A DNA stretch of 64,000 nucleotides, taken from the NCBI GenBank assembly GCA_030062745.1, contig CP099846.1, positions 29,843,201-29,907,200 on the forward strand, read 5' to 3'. Position 1 is the stretch's first letter, and the number at the start of each line of letters is the position of its first letter. The notes beneath the pieces were generated by a model. That model saw only the letters and a list, made by a program, of their open reading frames with translations. It did not search any database and was not told the DNA's origin. This DNA comes from Capitulum mitella (lineage: Eukaryota; Arthropoda; Thecostraca; Pollicipedomorpha; Pollicipedidae). A program made the position numbers and the translations under genes. Below are positions 57,109-64,000 of this stretch, piece after piece.

Positions 57109-58760
57109 CTGCCGACATCGGAGCCGCGGTCACCGGACACGTCAGGGCGCGTCACGTCACATCACGGCAGAACGTCAGTGCGTCAGGCCGGCCGCCGCGA
57201 CAGGCCGGGTCACACGGCAACGGGTTACGACACCAGCCAAAAGGTGGCGAAATGACCAATGTGCCGACGGGCTGGGCACAATGCGGTCACAGCACGTAAG
57301 ACCTAGAGAACCGTCGGGTGGAGTGGCTGCGGCGGGCAGGCCGCGCATTCGACCTTGGCTGAATGAGCTCCTGGCTGAGAGTGGACGGGGTTCCACAAAC
57401 ATCGGACGGCTGTCTCGTGTCTGCATCATGACACGACATTTACTAGACAGCTGCCAAACAAGCCTGAACATGACGGTACGCGGTCGGTCGTATCAGAAAC
57501 ACCATGAACAGTAAGGTGCCGTACGTCACCTAACCGCGATCACTGCGTCAGGTCCAGTCACCTCATCCGTAATGTCTAAATCATAAAGCAAGACGGGCTT
57601 CGAAGGAAAACGGCCTGGCTAGAGAGCCCCGTCCCGGTATTACGAGTCTACCTATACGTGTTTTGCTCCACTACTGTCTGCACTACTCCACTACTGTCCA
57701 CTACTGTCTGCTCCGCATCGTCCCACTCACGAACTACACTACCGGGACGAGATAGACCGTCGAGTGGTAGTCAGTCAGCCACCGCAACGCTAGTTTTTCT
57801 CATCCATGGCCTTTAGTGGGTAGACAGAAATGCTCTTCCATAACCATGTGAGCCAATCAGGTTCCATACCAAACTTGAGTATTCATTCAAAACAAGCCAC
57901 GACGGACCACATCACTCCACGTCGTTTTACCTCGTTGTCTGAGGGAAGCCATTGCCGGTGTTAGTGCGCTATTTGACCCAGGACCTCAGCAAGGACATAT
58001 AGAAGCCATTGACGTCCGTCGAAATCCCGGGCTATTTATTCTAAGAGTTTAAAAGGGTCATATAAAAAACATACATCAAAACGCAGGTGAACAAATGAAT
58101 AAATTACACAAAAGAAGAGGGCATTTAACACAACTTAGAGCATAAATAAATCATAAACTGCTTTATGGAACCAATGAATAATAGCCCAATAAGAAATCCG
58201 AGTAATACAATGACGCAGGCAATACCGTCACATCTAAATTAATCCTTAAGTTCCGGTGTATTTTTTTCATGTCGAAGCTCCTGATTTCTTTGTTAGGGAT
58301 GAATTTTTTTCTCGGAGTTTTTTTACACGTGACTGGTGTTTTTATCTATCTTACCAACGACTCTTCCAAAGTTTTGGTAACGAAAGCGTTAGCGAAAAGG
58401 ATCTGAAATTTTCAATAGCACAAAGAGTAAGGAAATGCTCAATTTATCAGGTGCTGAGTGGTCCCCTGTGGTTGGAAAAGTCTCGAGACTGTTCCAATTA
58501 CAAATCCAACTGTCAAAGTAAGTGACGTAACAAACCACATCAGAAAGCCACCAGGGCCAGGTCAGCACGCTAACAGCGGCCGCAGCGGGCGTTCCGACCA
58601 GCCGCCGCGGCCGGAGCGAGCGGCCGGCCGGCGTCGACCGCCCGCCCGGCCCGACCTCGGTCCCGGCGCGCCCAGAGGGCGGCGGCACGCGACGGCGGCC
58701 GGTTCGCCGCCGGGTTAGTCAGCCGGGCGGAGGTTAGTCGGTTAGGCACGCCACCTCACC
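57109..58760. other. TACC intron
   Basis: AT-rich from 57.9 to 58.5 kb, then a CpG-rich block at about 58560-58760. Short ctactgtc repeats at 57665-57715. No further exon. Confidence 0.4.
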
Positions 58761-58808
58761 GGTGCCGGTGCCTGCGCGGCCCGCCGCCGCCCCGGGCATC
58801 GAGCGCCC
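58761..58808 (-). CDS. TACC: Candidate 48-nt TACC cassette exon
   Basis: Exactly 48 bases between a strong acceptor (ttttctctgcag) and a donor (CACCG|gtgagg). Because 48 is a multiple of three and the needed frame is open (RSMPGAAAGRAGTGT), it can be included or skipped without shifting the frame between 60141 and 57108. A long (CT)n / (ATCTCC)n tract lies just upstream on the transcript. No family conservation is visible. Confidence 0.4.
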
Positions 58809-58877
58809 TGCAGAGAAAAGCAGCGTGATCGATCCTCATGCGCTGGCGACAGGGACAAAAGGGGATGGGGACGGGAG

Positions 58878-59007
58878 GGGAGATGGAGATGGAGATGGAG
58901 ATGGAGATGGAGATGGAGATGGAGATGGAGATGGAGATGGAGATGGAGATGGAGATGGAGATGGAGATGGAGATGGAGATGGAGATGGAGATGGAGATGG
59001 AGATGGA

Positions 59008-59102
<95 letters not shown>
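58878..59102. repeat. (GGAGAT)n followed by (GA)n
   Basis: About 22 copies of ggagat, then about 45 GA dinucleotides. On the TACC transcript this is (CT)n followed by (ATCTCC)n, about 70-290 bases upstream of the cassette exon acceptor. Confidence 0.95.
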
Positions 59103-60140
59103 GGCTTAGATTGAATGGGAAAATATGAGGTAAACTGACACCTGGTATGTTCTGTCGAAACGAGACAGAAGGCATATCCCGAGAAAGGCGAGAATGGGTG
59201 ATCTGACGACGTTTCTAGGATGGTCGAAAGCAGGTGATATGCAATGCAAGCGAGAGTAGATAAAGATGATGTACGACACATGCAACGCCGCTATTCGCCA
59301 TCTGACCTCAACAACTGAGACGGAATGAAATAAGCCCGCATGACATACTCAGATTAAGCTATGTCTGCAATGATAGTTTACACGTCGCGCCAGGTTCTGC
59401 ATGACAATTAATTCCACGTGCATGGGTTGGTCGGCTTCTCCACAAAAGACGAACAATCGCAACCCACAAGTCGGCCGTTCGCAAACAGCAAAAACAGCAA
59501 AACACCAAGCAGAGCTCTGCCGACGAGCCACCCGACTAGCTGGTTGGAAACACCATGCTTCCCAGAAATCGAAGGAAACTCCATCGGATTCGTTCGGTGT
59601 CTCAATCGAACCTCACAGTAACAGGTCCCCAGTAACGCGTTAAACCGCCCGTCTGATGACTTCAGATCCCGTCTGACGATACATCCCAGTCATCCGGATC
59701 CTGAGCCACACGAGCTCAGTCTGAGCAGCCAATGCCAACTACAACAGCGCTCCCCATGTCCCGTTCAGCACTGCTTTTCCACATCACCTTCATCTTTCCC
59801 GCCCCCGAGACATCGGCGAAGCTGGCCCAGTGCGTCGTCACGACTGAGTCCGGCGACTGACACCCCTCAGTCTACCAACCTGTTGTAGGAGTTGCCATAG
59901 TGGCGGCCGCCGCAGCGACTGCCCAGTACCGCCCCACGCCGACCGGCCACATGGCCCGAAGCGGGGTCGAGGTCACGGCACGGCCGGCCGCAGCCCTGGC
60001 CGGCTGATGCAACCGCAGCCCTGGCCGGCTGATGCAACCGCAGCACAACACGACACCACCCCGGCGACCTCCAGCCCCACCACTTCCGACACGCACGGGA
60101 GAGCCCCGCACGTCTGCCTGCCTGTCCGGCGGCGCAGTAC
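59103..60140. other. TACC intron
   Basis: GC-rich from about 59.87 kb. A 25-bp duplication (gcagccctggccggctgatgcaacc) lies at about 59988-60040. No exon was found. Confidence 0.4.
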
Positions 60141-60280
60141 CTGAGTCGCCGGAGTCGCTGGCGCGCGGGTCGGCCACGGCTCGCACCACGTCCGGCAGAC
60201 TGCCCGACGTCGGCAGCGGTGGCGGCGGGTTCGACGACACCGTAGCGAAGCTCACCGACGACGAGCTCTCAGTGGGCGTG
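60141..60280 (-). CDS. TACC: TACC exon, Ser/Pro-rich segment
   Basis: Acceptor ccgttgcag at 60281, donor TCAG|gtactg at 60140. About 46 codons encoding TESSSSVSFATVSSNPPPP and ADPRASDSGDS. It takes one base from the join with 60658 (completing serine) and ends one base into a codon, compatible with either 58808 or 57108. Confidence 0.7.
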
Positions 60281-60657
60281 CTGCAACGGCAATGGGTGGC
60301 GGCGTCACCTAGGTGGGCATCATGCATCACTTCAGTCAATTACGCGACAATCACGTCACTCAGCTGACAGGGCCATCAGCGCTGCAGCCTGTCACGGCAA
60401 TCCTCCCGCTGCAGGCAATGCTAAGCTCAGACAGCCACTCTTGCCCAGAGCGGGGTCTCCACTCGTCGACCTGCTGACGTCAACAGACGCCATCCCTCCC
60501 ACGTCCTGCCCAGCCCCAGCGACAGCGAGACCGAATAGCTGACGATAACACAGCCGCTCACAGTGCCAACCGCAGACCGCCGTCGTTTCCACTCGCCGAG
60601 CGCACCCGACAGCCCCCGCCGGCGCGCAAGCTGTCCGCCGGGCCGCCGCCCACTCAC

Positions 60658-60809
60658 CTGGCGGCGCTGTCCACGATCTGCTCGATGATGTCCCTTGCCA
60701 GCTGCTTGTTGAACGCGTGGTCCTGCTTGGTAATGACCTCGGCCCGTTCACGCCAGTTCTCCTCCTCGTCGAGCGCGCGCACGGCCTCAAAGCCGGACGG
60801 TGTCCCCGG
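60658..60809 (-). CDS. TACC: TACC exon, N-terminal region
   Basis: Fifty codons in phase 0 with a strong acceptor (cctttccag) and donor (GCCAG|gtgagt). It encodes a charged, probably helical segment (RALDEEENWRERAEVITKQ, then DHAFNKQLARDIIEQIVDS). It ends two bases into a codon and joins 60280 in phase. I do not recognise it as a named domain; membership in TACC follows from the phase chain. Confidence 0.7.
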
Positions 60810-62700
60810 CTGGAAAGGCGGCGGGTCCGGTCAGGTCGCGTTACTGCCGGTCCTGTCCACGGGCCACTCTGGCGAACAGGACAGGCTCCCGGCACATCAA
60901 ACGGTCGGGAAACATGTCCCGACGACAAGGCAGCACACCAAAACAGGACTAACGTACGGCGGATGTTAATGGCAAACGAGCCGGTCGAAATACGACGAGC
61001 TACGTTTCCATTGTAATCACACGTCATTAAAGGGAGTGTGTCTAATCTTTTCGGTTTTCCAAAAAGACATTCCAGCGGATACTCGACCCTAGCTATGATT
61101 TATGACAGCAATGAAAAGCGCATCTGGGGCTTCGAACAATGATAATTCACTTCTATGATTTTGATTTTTTCCAAATCCGCGATATCGATAGCTGTGCGGG
61201 TGTAAATACAGTACTAAGGGGCGGTAGCAAAAGCATGAAAAGCAACCAATGAGCGGGCTGGAAACGACCAGTACGTGATACAAAAAATAGCGCACCCGAG
61301 ACAAAACAAGATGACAGTGTTCATACGTTCACGTAGTCATCAGACGACTGACTGACGCCCGACGAGACACAAGGCTTGACCCAAGACTTTGGACACCTGA
61401 ACCCCAGAGGTTGTGTGTCCTAACTCACAAACAAGGAAACAAACAATTCACGTAGTCATCTTGGGTTACGCATAGTTACCGACAGTCTCAACCAACGGTA
61501 ACTTTCCATACCAAAGGATATTATTGGTATGGGACCCCATACCAGTATCTTGATCCATTCATGTATTTTTCTGCTCCATAAAATAATGTACTGTAGATAT
61601 GCTAAGCTAAATTTTTGGGCCTGATGAATGAATGGTACTTGTTTGAATTCTGATTCCTTCTCATTTCTTTGTTCTGGGCGGGGCGTAGTTTTGCAAAATA
61701 TGTTGGGGAGACAGGGGGGGGGGGGGGCTGAGCAAGGAAAATGGATAAGCCTACCAGGGGTGTTGATTTCTGTAAATGATCGGATGGGCCAAGCCAAGGG
61801 TCAGACAACCTAGCCTCCCCCCACATGTAGGCTTCTTAACGGATGTAGCCCACTTTATCCCACTTTATTTTGGCCAATGAGGATATTCAGGTTTTTCTGC
61901 TATTTATTAAGTAAAAAATTACATTTGTCATCAAGTATTTGGATATATATATATATATATATATATTTCATTTTTTTGCTTTCTATCCCTATCCCTTATC
62001 TTTTGCAGCCATTCTTTTCATGATTTTTGCTGATTTCCCTTTCAAACCAGTATAAAATATTGGGTGGGCCCACACCAACATTGGAGGGACCCAGAGTAAC
62101 ATTGGGTGAGCCATGGCCCTCTCAAAAGAATACAAATGAACATCCCTGAATCCCACCCACAAAAGACAATTCTTCCCAGACTTACCCGCTTTCTTTCCAA
62201 AGTTGGGAGGGGGCTAGAACCAAAGTTGGGGGCTCAAGCTCCCACCCCCGACCGAATATCGAATTACGCCCTTGTCTCTAGGCGTTCCCTGCACTTGATT
62301 TTGCAATGTAAACTGCAGATGGCACAGCCAGGTTCAAGACGAAATATGTGACTGCCAAGTCGGCTTCGGTTTGGCAGTTCCACGCTTGTGTGAGATTGGT
62401 TATTCCTGCCTCTGAGACAGTTCATTCCTTTATTTATGAACATATTTTTGCTTACAGCAGCCAGCAAGGTAGCCATGTATGCATTTTCTACACCAGTCTG
62501 TAGAATCAAACAACATTTAGTACAATGACTACCAGTCATTTTCATAGAGCACATCGGAGTGCCATTTCCTTACATAATCAAACATTTCAAAATCTGATTC
62601 ACTTGTGACAATTTACATCATCCAGCTAAGGGAACATTGTAAAACAGACAATGCCAGGAGCAGCCGAGGCGGAAAAATATTAAATAACGCGCAAAAAACA
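60810..62700. other. Upstream of the first recognised TACC exon
   Basis: AT-richer sequence, likely intron. It includes a diverged SINE tail at about 61345-61445, a G-run at 61716-61728 and an (AT)n tract at 61943-61966. No exon was found. Confidence 0.4.
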
Positions 62701-62977
62701 ATACCCTATTTCAGGTGGACGTAACTCGGCCGGGGTGTTCGACGATTACTACCATTCTGCCTTTTGTGGGCCATCCGCCGACGATTCTCAGAGCCTAACT
62801 ATACTGGGTGCGACGGCTTCCGGAGCGTGCTCTAGGAGCTTTGAGCCACGCACAGCCTCCCCCCAGCGCCAACTGTTCGGCGCGCGGTTGTGGCGCCGGC
62901 CGCTCCGGATGCGCAGACTCCTCGGCGACTCGATGGCGACGGCGACTGCCTCAATGATAACGCCGATGGGCTTCATG

Positions 62978-63197
62978 TTACTCCCTGAACGAGCTGATGT
63001 CCTCCGCCGATGGTCGGGCATCCGGATTTACATAGAAATGCATGCGTCGTTGGCAATCGGAGAACTTCGGTCGTGGCCCAGAGATGGAAGCCTCCTTCCT
63101 GAAAGCCACCATCAGCTGGAGCATCTCCGCAATGTCCCGGTAGCGCTTTAGACTACTCTTGTCCCAGGGCGACCTTGCTCTTTGCCCGGCTGTGCAC
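62978..63197 (-). other. Unassigned ORF, possible exon or transposon remnant
   Basis: A - strand frame encodes SPWDKSSLKRYRDIAEMLQL, then a polar segment and NPDARPSAEDISSFRE before a stop at 62980-62978. The reading is more protein-like than its surroundings, and a possible acceptor (ctgtgcacag) precedes it. It ends in a stop, so it cannot be an upstream coding exon of TACC. I recognise no family. Confidence 0.25.
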
Positions 63198-64000
63198 AGG
63201 GACTAACCTGTAAACAGTAATTGGTTGTAGGCATGTGTAATGACTGACCAGCTTATATTTGAACAACGCACTGCCTGTCAGAATGACAGTGTGTAGCCTG
63301 TCAGTGGCCAAGTGCAATCATCCACTGCTGACTCCAGCAGGCATTGCTGTCACATGCTCAGCATGTGATTGTACAATGGATATGATACAAAATGTGAGTT
63401 ATCACCTGAGTTCTAGATAGCCCTGTTAAAATTACTGTCAGTTGTTAGCAGGCACACCCACAAGCTGATTTCAGATTTGAACTATTCTGATGGCATTGAC
63501 AGTCAGCCAACAGGCTTATCTGCACCTTGCCAATTGCCACCAAAAGCAGACTGAGGCATTTTTGCTAATCTCTGAACTGGCATCACACTTGTGCAACACA
63601 CCCACAAGGTTTACAACAGGTTTGCGATAACCGCTGATGGTGTCAATAGAGTAATGCTGTGCAAACAGTATTATTTTTTATGTTCTTTATACTGAAATAT
63701 AGCCATCAGGCATCTATTACACCCTCTGATGGGGCTACTGGCAACAGTTTATTCTGTTCATGCCTGGGAGGCCAAATATGAGTTGAAAAAGTCATTCACC
63801 TCTGACCTTATGATAGTGTCATTTAGCCTAAGGACAACATTAGCCATCCCCTAAAACCAAGTTAATTCATCTGATGCACACATTATCATTTATGGTTAGA
63901 TCTGCACAATTACCATTTTCTTGCAGCAGGGTTAATGATATGGGTAGCAATGTTCAAATGTTCAACAAGCTAACAGCCACCATTATTTTGATGATGCTTG
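63198..64000. other. AT-rich non-coding DNA
   Basis: No ORF, repeat or RNA gene was identified to the end of the window. CpG is scarce compared with the TACC exons. Confidence 0.45.

Larger units (their letters stand above)
35467..60809 (-). other. TACC: TACC gene (transforming acidic coiled-coil protein), all but the 5' end
   Basis: TACC proteins bind the XMAP215/ch-TOG microtubule polymerase and, after Aurora-A phosphorylation, concentrate at centrosomes and spindle poles to stabilise microtubules. Identification rests on three family hallmarks read in order: two SDP repeats, the RNSLFVKFDPLL block, and a C-terminal coiled coil ending in a conserved ELIEKM-like tail. Twelve exons, plus one cassette exon, were placed by GT-AG sites and phase; all joins agree except that between 55464 and 54503. 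The first exon at 60809 begins in phase 0 after an acceptor, so at least one upstream exon, with the start codon, is missing or unrecognised. The predicted product is near 2,000 residues. Introns range from about 280 bp to 5.8 kb and carry many minisatellites. The family call is secure; exact exon sets need transcript data. Confidence 0.93.

Noticed and set aside
58742-59281. ORFs made of Ser-Leu, Arg-Glu or Met-Glu dipeptides
   Set aside because: Translation of simple (GA)n and (GGAGAT)n repeats.

Overview
This is eukaryotic nuclear DNA from an invertebrate animal. Evidence: multi-exon genes with GT-AG introns, animal-specific families (GOLGA7, a homeodomain, TACC), many minisatellites, short inverted-repeat elements and tRNA-derived repeats. 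Strong GC preference at third codon positions and CpG-rich blocks point to a GC-rich genome; an arthropod such as a crustacean is plausible, but the window does not settle the species.

Layout: (1) 1-459, + strand: the terminal coding exon of GOLGA7, the small partner subunit of a DHHC protein palmitoyltransferase. (2) 0.46-12.8 kb: no certain gene; two inverted-repeat elements, a CpG block with a tiny signal-peptide-like ORF, and an array of 33-bp repeats. (3) 12.8-13.1 kb, - strand: one exon with the first 46 residues of a homeodomain, interrupted at the 46/47 intron position typical of the PRD class and closest by eye to HOPX-like domains. (4) 13-35 kb: mostly non-coding; minisatellites, a piggyBac-type element with TTAA target sites and a second element nested inside it, long degenerate GGCCCC-type satellites, a CRE/CCAAT palindrome, and decayed transposon-like ORFs. 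(5) 35.4-60.9 kb, - strand: most of a TACC (transforming acidic coiled-coil) gene. (6) 60.9-64 kb: AT-richer non-coding DNA, perhaps an upstream TACC intron, with one small unassigned ORF.

The TACC model was built by reading splice sites and reading-frame phase on the - strand: 60809-60658, 60280-60141, optional 58808-58761, 57108-55464, 54503-54411, 53000-52853, 50782-50553, 49054-46372, 40587-40302, 39829-39728, 37171-37014, 36068-35919, 35635-35467. All joins agree in phase except 55464 to 54503. The product is roughly 2,000 residues, lacks its N-terminus in this window, has two SDP repeats, a conserved KFDPLL block and a complete C-terminal coiled-coil TACC domain. Two short ATG exons (45033-44969 and 42225-42173) end in the same phase as the large exon and look like alternative first exons of short isoforms carrying the coiled coil.

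The most unusual feature is that three TACC introns hold minisatellites that start at, or within tens of bases of, a splice site. The largest is a 1.85-kb array of a 50-bp unit that copies the exon's own 3' splice site and first 15 coding bases about 36 times.
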